Of a stretch of 64,000 bases of DNA, positions 41,955-51,100 are shown piece by piece. The translations under genes and the position numbers were made by a program. The stretch lies in contig JAPLKA010000024.1 in NCBI GenBank assembly GCA_026388315.1, positions 1 through 64,000 on the forward strand, given 5' to 3'. The first letter of the stretch is position 1, and each line of letters opens with the position of its first letter. The stretch comes from Pseudomonadota bacterium (GTDB lineage Bacteria > Desulfobacterota > Syntrophorhabdia > Syntrophorhabdales > Syntrophorhabdaceae). Below the pieces are notes generated by a model. It was not told where the DNA came from and searched no databases. It saw only the letters and a list, made by a program, of their open reading frames with translations.

Positions 41955-42386
41955 ATGAAAATGGAACATGTTGTCATTGAAATAGCAACTAAAGAGTTAC
42001 AGGCCTTGAAAGATTTTATAAAGGCGCTCAGTGATGAAAGGGATGCCATTATCTCTTTTTCGCTCGAAGGTATCATAAGAGGAAACAACAGAAAAGAGGA
42101 GATTATCAGGAAAATAGAATATCTTGAAAGCGAAAAAGAAAGGTTTATACAGGAAATGACGGATCCGGAGACTATATTCAACGATGAAAAATGGGTTTTT
42201 CTCTCCCGGAAGACAAGGCCGGTAATGAAAGAAATCAATGTGGCTCTTGAAAAAAACATGAAGCTTTTATCTTTTTCGATGGACCACGTAAGAGGTTCCA
42301 TTGAGAATATCCTTGGGTTCATCAACAAGGCCGCCTATATGAACAAAAAAAGGCGGATTTCCCTCTTTCCTTCTCGAGAGATATAG
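41955..42386 (+). CDS. flgN: Flagellar chaperone FlgN
   Basis: The protein is 143 residues, mostly long helices (EIATKELQALKDFIKALSDE at the start). Size, position between flgM and flgK and helical pattern all fit FlgN, the export chaperone of the hook-filament junction proteins FlgK and FlgL encoded next. Conservation is low in this family. Confidence 0.85.
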   Translation: MKMEHVVIEIATKELQALKDFIKALSDERDAIISFSLEGIIRGNNRKEEIIRKIEYLESEKERFIQEMTDPETIFNDEKWVFLSRKTRPVMKEINVALEKNMKLLSFSMDHVRGSIENILGFINKAAYMNKKRRISLFPSREI

Positions 42387-42388
42387 AG

Positions 42389-43774
42389 ATGAGCATATCT
42401 TCCATACTGAATATTGCTAAAAATGCGATGTATGCGCAGCAGACGGCGATGCAGGTCGTGTCTAACAATATTTCAAACGTGAATACAACAGGATATGCCA
42501 GACAGGAAGCGGTGTTTAATGAAGCCGGCGCAGTAATCTCGGATGCCGGGCTTGTCGGGACAGGGGTTAGGGTGCAGTCCATCATGCAGCACTATAATAG
42601 GTACCTTGAGATGTCTGTTGCTAAGGAAAATAATGCCCTCGAAGAGCAGAAAACCTTTGAAAAATATTTTGAGCGGATTGAAGGCGTGCTTGATGAAAAC
42701 AATTCAAAGCTTACCTCCAATATCGTTGCATTTTTCAACGGGTGGCACGAATTATCAGCCGACCCGTTGAGCGTTATTGCAAGGACGGATGTGGCAACAA
42801 AGGCTATAAACCTCGGAAGGACAATCAGCAACATAAGCGAAGAACTTAAAAATATGCAAATCGAAATCGACCAAAATATCGGGCAGGACGTTACAGAGAT
42901 TAACCAGATGCTCAATTCTATTGCAGAACTGAACAATAAAATTTATGAGAGCGGTACAAACGAAAATTCGAGTTTTGCAAACAATCAATTACAACTATTC
43001 CGGGAGCTTTCGGCGAAACTGGACATTACATCCTTCAGGGACGGCAACGGAGGACTGACAGTGATGACCACAGGCGGCAAAGTTCTTGTGGATAGGATAA
43101 CGGCTTACCAGCTTACAGCAGAAAAACAAGGTGGATTTTCCACAGTTGTCTGGAATGGAGGCTCTGGCACATCCCTTGATATTACAGATGAAATCAAGAG
43201 CGGCACATTAAAAGGTCTTTTTGATCTCAGAGACACCTACCTCGACGGTTTCCTGGGAGATACGGACGACCTGGCAAAATCTATCATGACAGAAATCAAT
43301 AGTGTCCACGAGACAGGCTATAACATGAACGGTACAACCGGCATCTCATTTTTCAAGACTGTGGATGATGATTATGCAATAAATATGGATATCAGTGACG
43401 AAGTAAAGTCTGATGTAAGAAACATTGCCGTAACTTCGTCGGCAGGCAACCCGTCCGGCAACGATATTGCATTGGCTATCGCAGAACTCGGCGACAGTAC
43501 GGTTACGATCGGCGGCCAGGATAGGACGTATGTTGAATTTTCTTCATCCATAGTAAGCGAGATCGGTAACCTGACGAAAAACGCAAAAGACCTCTCTGCA
43601 TACCATCAAAACGTTATGACTATGGTAGAAAAGCAGCGGGACAGCATTTCCGGTGTTTCCATTGACGAGGAGATGTCGAACCTTATCAAATTTCAATATG
43701 CATATCAGGCAGCAGCCCGCCTTATCAATGTTGCGGATGAGCTTTTCCAGAGCGTACTGGGGATTGGCACATGA
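42389..43774 (+). CDS. flgK: Hook-filament junction protein FlgK (HAP1)
   Basis: The protein is 461 residues. The N-terminus has QTAMQVVSNNISNVNTTGYA and the motif RQEAVFNEAG. The C-terminus has GVSIDEEMSNLIKFQYAYQA AARLINVADELF (a joined pair of short motifs). It is compact compared with enteric FlgK (about 550). It lies between FlgN and flgL and shares an ATGA overlap with flgL. Confidence 0.95.
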   Translation: MSISSILNIAKNAMYAQQTAMQVVSNNISNVNTTGYARQEAVFNEAGAVISDAGLVGTGVRVQSIMQHYNRYLEMSVAKENNALEEQKTFEKYFERIEGVLDENNSKLTSNIVAFFNGWHELSADPLSVIARTDVATKAINLGRTISNISEELKNMQIEIDQNIGQDVTEINQMLNSIAELNNKIYESGTNENSSFANNQLQLFRELSAKLDITSFRDGNGGLTVMTTGGKVLVDRITAYQLTAEKQGGFSTVVWNGGSGTSLDITDEIKSGTLKGLFDLRDTYLDGFLGDTDDLAKSIMTEINSVHETGYNMNGTTGISFFKTVDDDYAINMDISDEVKSDVRNIAVTSSAGNPSGNDIALAIAELGDSTVTIGGQDRTYVEFSSSIVSEIGNLTKNAKDLSAYHQNVMTMVEKQRDSISGVSIDEEMSNLIKFQYAYQAAARLINVADELFQSVLGIGT

Positions 43775-45627
43775 GAATTACGGACAGTTTGAGATACCAA
43801 CTGTTTCAGTCAAGCATTAGTAATGTCCAGAAAATGCTTGACGATATAGAAAGAAAGATTTCCACACAAAAAAAGGTTAATGTACCTTCAGATGATGCCC
43901 TGAGCTTTTCAAAAAACATCGAATTGGATGCGAATGTCAGTATCTACGGTCAGTTTAACAAAAATATGGAGCAATCGAAGACGCTTGGGTCAATGTACGG
44001 CACTTCATATGAAAGCATCGGGAACCAACTGGACATTCTCTACAAAGAAGCAAATGCATACGGCACGATGGATGACGATCTGAAAAGGGCTGCCGGTGTT
44101 GAGGTTGAGGGTATCATAGAGCACCTCATCACTATAGGAAATACGAAGCTTGGAAATAATTATATCTTTGGAGGGAAACAGGCAGATGTGCCCCCGTTTC
44201 AGTTGAATAATGACTATTCAGTTGGTTTTAATGTTTCTCAACAGGCAGAGGAGGCAACAAAGATATATATCGATAAGGCGCAGACAGGAAAATATGGTGT
44301 TTCCGGGAGAACGGCATTCTACGACACCTCAAAGATTGCCTTTGGCCGTGTTGCAAATACCTATACAGGGGATATCTATTCCAATACGGATAAATTTGCA
44401 TATGTTATCGATGCAACGAATAACAAGATATTCCTGAATGGGGCGGCAGTTACACTCACATCAGGTGTGTACACAGGCGGAGGTCTCGCAAAAGAGATTC
44501 AGAGTAAAATTGGTGTCACCTACTCAGCAGGGTTCGATTCGACTACCCGTAAATTTGTCATTACCAATAACACGGACGCTGCTGTGACCTTTAACTGGTC
44601 TGACGCCGGTGCTACGGCGAGAAGTGTGCTTGGTTTCGATAATATCGATTCTGTTATTGCTTCGGGCAAGACGGAGACAAGCGATATCGACACGGGTAGA
44701 AAATCATTTCTCGTGGAGACTACAACCGCAGGCGCTACAACCGGAGCCCTTGGCGCAAGGGCGGTTTACCGCTATTCCCTTGATGGAGGCGCTACTTGGA
44801 CTGCAGGCGTTACAGTTAATACCGGCGGTGCCGATGAAACAACGGCGGACATCACGATAGATGCAACCAACAACACGCTCTATAGAAATGGCGTTGCCAT
44901 AACCCTCGCAAGCGGAACATACACGGGCGACTCGGAGACATTCCCGGCGACATCCCTTGCAACGGAGATTCAAACGAAACTCAACGCTGTCCAGGCAGGG
45001 CATATTGTCACCTATGATGCATTAACGAGAAAGTTTAATATTACCAACAACACCGGAGATGTTGTCAACTTCAACTGGTCAAATACCGGTGCAACCGCTG
45101 CAGGCGTCCTCGGTTTTGATAACGTGGATTCTGCGTTGAGCAACGGGACAGCCGATGTCAGCGACTATGATGCAGGTATGTTTATTGACGGGGCAGGTGT
45201 TGTAAACACAACAAACAACCGTATCAAATTGCTTTTCAGCACAACAGGAAACCTTGTGGCAGGCGGAACGCCGGATACCTTTGAAGTTAAAGACTTAAGC
45301 ACATTTGAATTACTTAAGAATTACAAAGATGCCTTTGAGTCCGGCAACACGGAATGGGTTTCAAAAAATCTGAAAAACCTGCAATCAGCACGGGAACTTA
45401 CCACAAAAAATGCCGCCGTTGTAGCCTTCAGCGGTGTTCAGGCAGATAATCTGATAGCAGATAACAAACTAAGGGATGCAAGAATTGCTGAAACGCAGTC
45501 AAAGCTTATGGATGCCGATATGACGGAGCTTGCAACACAATTTAATGCGCTGCTCAATACATACCAGGCAATGCTCTCTGTATTAGCCAAGATGCAGTCA
45601 ATAAGCATTCTCAATTATCTGAAATAG
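43771..45627 (+). CDS. flgL: Hook-filament junction protein FlgL with a duplicated insert
   Basis: The protein is 618 residues, about twice the usual 300. The N-terminal D0/D1 (MRITDSLRYQLFQSSISNVQ) and C-terminal (QSKLMDADMTELATQFNALL) regions are normal. In between, two related units lie at about 212-306 and 363-468. Each begins IDATNN, has a GVAITLASGTYTG-like strand pair, a TRKFxITNNT segment, FNWSxxGATA and VLGFDN. The units were clearly duplicated and will be displayed on the outside of the junction. An ATGA overlap with flgK couples the two. Confidence 0.94.
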   Translation: MRITDSLRYQLFQSSISNVQKMLDDIERKISTQKKVNVPSDDALSFSKNIELDANVSIYGQFNKNMEQSKTLGSMYGTSYESIGNQLDILYKEANAYGTMDDDLKRAAGVEVEGIIEHLITIGNTKLGNNYIFGGKQADVPPFQLNNDYSVGFNVSQQAEEATKIYIDKAQTGKYGVSGRTAFYDTSKIAFGRVANTYTGDIYSNTDKFAYVIDATNNKIFLNGAAVTLTSGVYTGGGLAKEIQSKIGVTYSAGFDSTTRKFVITNNTDAAVTFNWSDAGATARSVLGFDNIDSVIASGKTETSDIDTGRKSFLVETTTAGATTGALGARAVYRYSLDGGATWTAGVTVNTGGADETTADITIDATNNTLYRNGVAITLASGTYTGDSETFPATSLATEIQTKLNAVQAGHIVTYDALTRKFNITNNTGDVVNFNWSNTGATAAGVLGFDNVDSALSNGTADVSDYDAGMFIDGAGVVNTTNNRIKLLFSTTGNLVAGGTPDTFEVKDLSTFELLKNYKDAFESGNTEWVSKNLKNLQSARELTTKNAAVVAFSGVQADNLIADNKLRDARIAETQSKLMDADMTELATQFNALLNTYQAMLSVLAKMQSISILNYLK

Positions 45628-45768
45628 CCTCATCCTCACAAGTAAGTCGTACAGTTTCAGGAAAAATGCTTTTTATACTTTCGCAATGTTCCGCCTTCGG
45701 CAGGATTAAGGCTTGCGCAATACAACTTTCACGATGCCAAAAAAATACTAAATAAAAGATGTTTCCCC

Positions 45769-45795
45769 TTAAGTTTTTTCTCAATCAATCGATAA
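45769..45795 (+). promoter_or_regulatory. Sigma28 promoter of flagellin
   Basis: TTAAGTTT (45769-45776), 11 bases, then ATCGATAA (45788-45795). Transcription should begin near 45802, almost exactly at the ATG of the leader ORF at 45803 and about 123 bases before the flagellin ATG. Confidence 0.88.
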
Positions 45796-45802
45796 TACAT
45801 TC

Positions 45803-45910
45803 ATGAAGATAAGTATTAAATCAGTACCTGCGAGGGAGGTGAAAGGAATAAAAGGAGTGGGTACAAAAGTAACAATCCCCGGCGAGATCGCCGGGAGAAA
45901 AAATTCCTAG
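45803..45910 (+). CDS. Possible 35-residue leader peptide upstream of flagellin
   Basis: The frame runs from ATG 45803 to TAG 45908-45910 and stops one base before the flagellin Shine-Dalgarno region. It encodes a basic, glycine-rich peptide (starts MKISIKSVPAREVKG, ends PGEIAGRKNS). It would start at, or within a base or two of, the expected transcription start, so it would be translated without a leader. It could couple or tune flagellin translation. It is short enough to be chance, so confidence is limited. Confidence 0.35.
   Translation: MKISIKSVPAREVKGIKGVGTKVTIPGEIAGRKNS
45878..45895 (+). promoter_or_regulatory. GC-rich hairpin in the flagellin 5' leader
   Basis: CCCGGCG pairs with CGCCGGG around a 4-base loop (AGAT), 16 bases before the ribosome site. 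It is a candidate target for the FlbT regulator encoded 1.4 kb downstream, which in Caulobacter acts on the flagellin 5' leader. Confidence 0.5.
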
Positions 45911-45925
45911 AAAAGGAGAACTACC

Positions 45926-47092
45926 ATGAGTAACGTATCTTTAACCACAGGCATGAGACAAAACTTATTAAGCTTACAGTCAACGAACATTTTACAGGAA
46001 ATGACACAGAACAGGCTGGCTACAGGGAAGAAAGTCAACTCGGCGCTTGATAACGCCACAAACTATTTTACCGCCCTTTCTCATACAAACCGTGCAAGCG
46101 ACCTTCTTGGTTTTAAGGATGCTATTTCAGAGTCAATCCAGACCATTAAGGCGGCAGACACAGCGATTAGCGGCATAACAACGCTGATCAACTCTGCAAA
46201 GGCTTTGGCTGAGGATGCAAAAGGCGCAATCAATCAGTCTTCAATGAGCCAGACTCTGACAATCAGTAGCATTACCGGACTAACCGCAGCAAGCACCTTA
46301 ATGATCGGTGGTACTACATTTACAGCAGTTTTGTCTTCCACTTCACAATCGGTAGGCGATTCAAAGTTTTATGTCGGCACCACTGCGGCGGAATTGGCCA
46401 CCAACCTTGCCTTTGCAATCAACACTAAAACTGAAGGCACTGATCCTATGAGCGCCACGGTATCCGGCAACGTTATCACAATTAAGAAAGACACCGTTGC
46501 TGCGATGGTCGCCACAGATATCGACCTCGGCGGCGCGACTGCCGCAGCCGTGATGACTGAATCAACTATTGGCAGCGGTGCCGAGCTTGACGCAAAGGTA
46601 GCAAAGTATGCAACCTTTATGAGCCAGCTCGATGATCTGAAGACTGATGCATTTTACAAAGGGAAAAACCTCCTTGGAGGTACAGGCGGTGGTACTAACG
46701 ATATGGTTGTTAATTTTGGCAACAACCACTCACTCACTGTGGCGTCCTTTGATGGTTCCAGATCGGGCTTGTCTCTCAGCCAGACCGCTACTGGCAGTTG
46801 GGCTACGGAAGCCAATATCGAAACAGATACCGACAAGCTGGATGCAGCCCTTGTGACATTGAGAATCCAATCTGCAGATCTGTCCAGTAACCTGGCTATC
46901 GTCAACGCCAGGGATGAATGGATTAAGGGCATTGCGGCTACCCTCCAGGCCGGTGCAGACAAACTGACCCTTGCAGACAGCAACGAAGAAGGAGCCAATA
47001 TGCTCATGCTCCAGACCAGACAGTCAATCAGTACATCGGCATTGAGCATGTCAGCTCAGGCTGCGCAGTCGGTATTGAGATTGTTCCAGTAA
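45926..47092 (+). CDS. fliC: Flagellin with an inserted middle domain
   Basis: The protein is 388 residues. The N-terminal D0/D1 has MRQNLLSLQSTNILQEMTQN and RLATGKKVNSALDNATNYF, and the C-terminus has LQTRQSISTSALSMSAQAAQ and SVLRLFQ. A middle insert (about 105-215) contains LMIGGTTFTAVLSSTS, SKFYVGTTAAELATNLAFAI and TVSGNVITIKKD, similar in layout to the insert of FlgE in this window. It forms the filament and is the presumed substrate of the nearby glycosylation genes. AAAAGGAGAA precedes the ATG. Confidence 0.95.
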   Translation: MSNVSLTTGMRQNLLSLQSTNILQEMTQNRLATGKKVNSALDNATNYFTALSHTNRASDLLGFKDAISESIQTIKAADTAISGITTLINSAKALAEDAKGAINQSSMSQTLTISSITGLTAASTLMIGGTTFTAVLSSTSQSVGDSKFYVGTTAAELATNLAFAINTKTEGTDPMSATVSGNVITIKKDTVAAMVATDIDLGGATAAAVMTESTIGSGAELDAKVAKYATFMSQLDDLKTDAFYKGKNLLGGTGGGTNDMVVNFGNNHSLTVASFDGSRSGLSLSQTATGSWATEANIETDTDKLDAALVTLRIQSADLSSNLAIVNARDEWIKGIAATLQAGADKLTLADSNEEGANMLMLQTRQSISTSALSMSAQAAQSVLRLFQ

Positions 47093-47112
47093 CGGGTAAT
47101 ACAGACAAAGAA

Positions 47113-47135
47113 GGAGGAGGGCAAGGCCCTCCTCC
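47113..47135 (+). terminator. Strong hairpin after flagellin (terminator or mRNA stabiliser)
   Basis: A perfect 10-bp GC-rich stem (GGAGGAGGGC with GCCCTCCTCC) encloses a 3-base loop AAG, 20 bases after the flagellin stop. It lacks a T-run, so it may protect the 3' end or halve the readthrough into flbT and flaF rather than fully stop transcription. Confidence 0.7.
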
Positions 47136-47160
47136 CATTGCATGATCAGGAGGTGTAATC

Positions 47161-47358
47161 ATGTCAATAGATAAAATAGGCAGTATAAATACAACTTTGT
47201 ATACTGATCCCAGGGCAGTGCCAAAAAAGCAGCACCCTGTTCCGGAAAAGACAGAAAACATACCTACCGATAAAGCAGGGAAAGTAAATAACGTGGCAAA
47301 GATCAAAGACCCTCCCTTTTTTCCTATCGGAGATACATGGAGCATATTTAACGAATAA
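47161..47358 (+). CDS. Small unknown protein after flagellin
   Basis: The protein is 65 residues and hydrophilic, proline- and lysine-rich (DPRAVPKKQHPVPEKTEN), with a short hydrophobic end (PPFFPIGDTW). AGGAGGTG lies just before the ATG, which argues that it is translated. It occupies the position where some species carry flaG, but I see no FlaG signature. It is followed by flbT 11 bases later. Confidence 0.6.
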   Translation: MSIDKIGSINTTLYTDPRAVPKKQHPVPEKTENIPTDKAGKVNNVAKIKDPPFFPIGDTWSIFNE

Positions 47359-47369
47359 ACGGGACTACT

Positions 47370-47768
47370 ATGGCGCTGAAAATATATTTAAAACCGCAGG
47401 AACGTGTAATTATCGATGGAGCAGTCATAACAAACGGTAATACAAAGTGTGAATTGATTGTTGAAAACAATGTACCGCTTTTACGTGAAAGGGACATACT
47501 CCGCGAGAAGGATGCGGTAACCCCTTGTAAGCGGATATACTTTATGATCCAGCTTATGTATATCGACAAAAACGATCTTGCCGGGAAACACGAAACTTAC
47601 CGGGCACTGGTAAAGGATGTCACAGAAGCAGCGCCGAGCACGGCAGTAGTGCTCGGGCAGATAAGCGGGCATATTTTAAACGGTGCATACTATCCGGCGC
47701 TCAAATTGGCAAAGAAGTTAATCAGGTACGAAGAGGAGGCCATGGAACATGCCAGGGGCAGGGCTTAA
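47370..47768 (+). CDS. flbT: Flagellin synthesis regulator FlbT
   Basis: The protein is 132 residues. The start MALKIYLKPQERVIIDGAVI and the segment CKRIYFMIQLMYID are characteristic of FlbT. In Caulobacter FlbT binds the 5' leader of flagellin mRNA and blocks its use until the hook is ready. Here it lies just after flagellin and overlaps flaF by 20 bases. It is mainly known from alphaproteobacteria. Confidence 0.9.
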   Translation: MALKIYLKPQERVIIDGAVITNGNTKCELIVENNVPLLRERDILREKDAVTPCKRIYFMIQLMYIDKNDLAGKHETYRALVKDVTEAAPSTAVVLGQISGHILNGAYYPALKLAKKLIRYEEEAMEHARGRA

Positions 47769-48126
47769 CGCTTACAAAGAAACACAGAAGGCAACCCTGT
47801 CGGGCCGGGATCTGGAGGCATCGGTCCTCACGAAGGCAGCCCTCCTGCTCAAGTCATGCCAGGAGCAGTGGAACGGAGGAGGCCATTTTAAAAGGTTCGA
47901 TGAGGCCCTGACATTCAACCAGAAGATCTGGACCATTTTCCAGGATGAGCTTGCAAGAAAAGATAACCCCATGCCGGCACAATTAAGGGCAGATATTTTG
48001 AAGCTTAGTCTTATCATTGATAAACGGATTATTGAAGTGATGAGTAACCCGTCACCTGAGAAACTTGATCTTATCATCAATATTAATCTCAATATTGCCG
48101 CAGGTCTTCGAGGCTCGCCGGCATAG
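47749..48126 (+). CDS. flaF: Flagellin synthesis regulator FlaF
   Basis: The protein is 125 residues of the FlaF family: the start has GLNAYKETQKATLSGRDLEA, then EASVLTKAALLLKSCQEQW and FNQKIWTIFQDELARKDNP. FlaF promotes flagellin translation or secretion and opposes FlbT in alphaproteobacteria. It overlaps flbT by 20 bases, so the two are made together. Confidence 0.9.
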   Translation: MPGAGLNAYKETQKATLSGRDLEASVLTKAALLLKSCQEQWNGGGHFKRFDEALTFNQKIWTIFQDELARKDNPMPAQLRADILKLSLIIDKRIIEVMSNPSPEKLDLIININLNIAAGLRGSPA

Positions 48127-48196
48127 TCAGATAAACACGAAAGAAGTACCCCTCAACCAAACAATACCATGGCCAAAACTGACGTTCGATTAGAAA

Positions 48197-51100
48197 CTAT
48201 ATCACGTTTTCAGTTTGAGCATTCAGCTCCTCTAAAAGAACAACGGAATCCTTGAGTGTGTTGTACCCGGAGGCAACCACGCTTTTCAGGAGGAGTTTTG
48301 CATATTCGCTCCTCTCTGCCTTAATCAGTTTTTTAGAAAGGGAATGGAGTGCAATGCTGCAGTCATACCGCTTTGCCTGCATCTCTTTGAGCAGCGCAAT
48401 GCCCTTACCTGTTTTTTCGCCAATGCAGTATGCAGCAGCCAATGCCCCTATGGCCGTCAGATACCCGGGTTCTTTTTTGTGTAGATTCTCCAGGACGTCA
48501 GTTGCTTCCATAATATCTCCCCAACAGATGGAGGATGTCGCAAAACCGAGCAGGGCCTCTTTTGACTGTGGATTTATGTCCCTCGCAATCCTTGCCGCAG
48601 CAAGGGCCTTTTCGAATTCTCCTGTCTCAAGATAAAGGGTTGTCATATTAAAATATGCAGTATGGTCATCAGGTTTAAACTTGATATACATCTCCCAGAG
48701 TCCAATGGCTGCCGTATATTTTCCGAGCTCACCTGCCTGTATGGCAAGCTCCCGTAGCGCCTTTGTATCCTGAAAAGACATCATCTTTTTTCTGCCCAAT
48801 TCAAAGTACATCTCGGCCCTTGACGAAGATCTTTCCTGATCAAGCTTACCGTAATGGTGTATGGGGATGGTGCAGTGTCTGATTTCAATCCCGGCTTGTG
48901 CTAATGAAGGCTCCACGAATTCGTGGACCTGATTCTGGAATCGTATTCTGCTATCATTGCGAAATAGTCTGGTTTTTATCGAGGGGTGCCAGCCGGCAGC
49001 CTCTTCTTCGTCAGGGTACTCACCGCTGTTCTGGTTCCAGCCTTCAACGGACGAGTTATTCGTATAGTTTCTGGTCGTTAGTGTATACGCTACGAGTTGG
49101 GGTGTTTTCTGCCCGATAATATCCTTCAGTTTATCGTAATCACGGGATGATATGACTTCGTCCGCGTCATGGACGAGGATCCATTGACCCTTTGCAAATG
49201 ATAATGAATGATTCCTTGATGTGGAAAAATCATCAGTCCACGGAAGATCATAGACCTTTGCCCCGAAAACCCTCGCGATGTCCTTTGTTCTGTCTGTGGA
49301 TCCCGTATCAACGACGATGATCTCATCAGCGACGGGTATGAGGCTTACAAGGCAGCGCGCTATGTACTTTTCTTCGTTTCTTGCGATCATGCACACCGAA
49401 AGAGTACCGGTTTTCCTGCTCGAAGCGTTAATGATGAGAGAACCGATGTTTTCTCGCACGGAGAGTGCAGCAGAGAGTATTTCATCATCAATACCAAAGG
49501 TTACCAGTGCATTTTCTATTTCTTCCATTGCCTCAGTGTATTTTTCCTGCTGCAAAAGAATACCGATGAAAAGAAACGAGAGTCTTTTATTCTCAGGAAA
49601 GAGCCCACAGGCTTCCATAAATACCCTTTCCGCCCTTGAAAACTCATTTAAAGAGGCGATGGCGGAATTGTATGTTGTTGAGAAGTCCCCGGTTTCCGGT
49701 GAAAGAATAAAGCCCTTTTCAATGAGGTCCAATGCTTCCCTGTGTTCGTTGTTGTGCCATTTTATTGTTCCCATATTCACATAGGAGCCTGCGAAACAAG
49801 GATCCGCAGCTATTGCCTGTCGAAACAAAACTTCGGCTTTCTTTCGATCTTCCCGTTTAAGCGCCATTAAACCCTTGAGATTAAGAGCCCTCGCTGAATC
49901 ATTTGAAAAGGAAAGTACACGATCAGCATAGTTTTCAGCTTCTTCCATGCGGCCTGTATAGTAACTACAATACCCGAGTATCTCCAATGCCCTTGCCTTG
50001 CTCCTTCCTGCTTCCGGCAACGACCGTATAGCTTCTATAGATTCTTCGTATTGTTTTTCCTCTAACAAGATTTCAGCAAGACAATAATAAAGTTCCTCCT
50101 CTTCAGGTGCGTATTTTATCCCTTCCATAATGGCCTGCACCGATTCATCGAGGAGGCCCTTGCTGTTAAAATCACGGGCGTTTTTCATGGCGACAAAAGG
50201 TGAAAGTTTTTTCCCTGTTGCGCTATGAGGGTTAAATATATCCCATTGTTCATGAAAGACTTCATTTGACCCTTTCCTTCTTATATCGCCCCGGCCAAGA
50301 TACATGCAGCTATTGCCTGCAATCACAGCCTGCTGTCCTTCAACAAGCGCCCGCATACGAAAATCGTTGATTACAAAATAGGGGGCTTCTATTTGTTCGT
50401 TGAAAAGACCAATGGTATCAATTAGCTCTCTTTTGGTAAGCGCATATATACAGTCAATTTCAGAGGTTACGATATAACGATGCCGGTTGCGGTCGCCAAA
50501 AGCCCTCGCGTATTCCTCAAAATCCTTGAAAGACATTTGCTGAGTCTTGGGAATCTGCTGGATGCCGATTGCACGATTTGACATGGGGACGGTTATCCCG
50601 TACTCCGGGCGTGCATCCATGCACTCACGCATTTTCTTAAGGGACCCTTTAAGCATGACCGTGTTTCCGTCGAGAATCAGGACATATTGCCCGGTGGCTT
50701 TTTCCAATGCCATGTTGCAACTGGCGGCATAGTTGGCGTTTTTTGCAGTGCCTATTATCTTGCAATGAGTATTTATGGCAATAAATTTGTTCAGCCACGC
50801 AGGCGTTTTTAACGAACCGATTGTGGCGAGGATAATTTCATGTGGTTCAGTAACATGAGCACGGATTGACTCAAGGCATCGCCTTGTATTATCGTTGAAT
50901 TCAGATACCGGGATGATTATTGATGTCAGCCCTGGAACCATTGTGGTTTTGATCTTTTTGGTTTTGATCTGCTCATGATTCGTAGCGAGTTGTCCTTTTT
51001 TCGTCGCTACATTGGCATCCCTGCAGTCATTGTCGATTTTGTTGGTCACGACCTGAGCTGGACGGACAGGTTCCCGCCTCTCATAGCGGGCAAACCAAAT

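Larger units (their letters stand above)
45628..45925. promoter_or_regulatory. flgL-flagellin intergenic region and flagellin leader
   Basis: These 298 bases hold the sigma28 promoter (45769-45795), a leader of about 123 bases with a 35-codon ORF (45803-45910) and a GC hairpin (45878-45895), and the flagellin ribosome site AAAAGGAGAA. The part before 45760 shows nothing firm. Confidence 0.8.
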
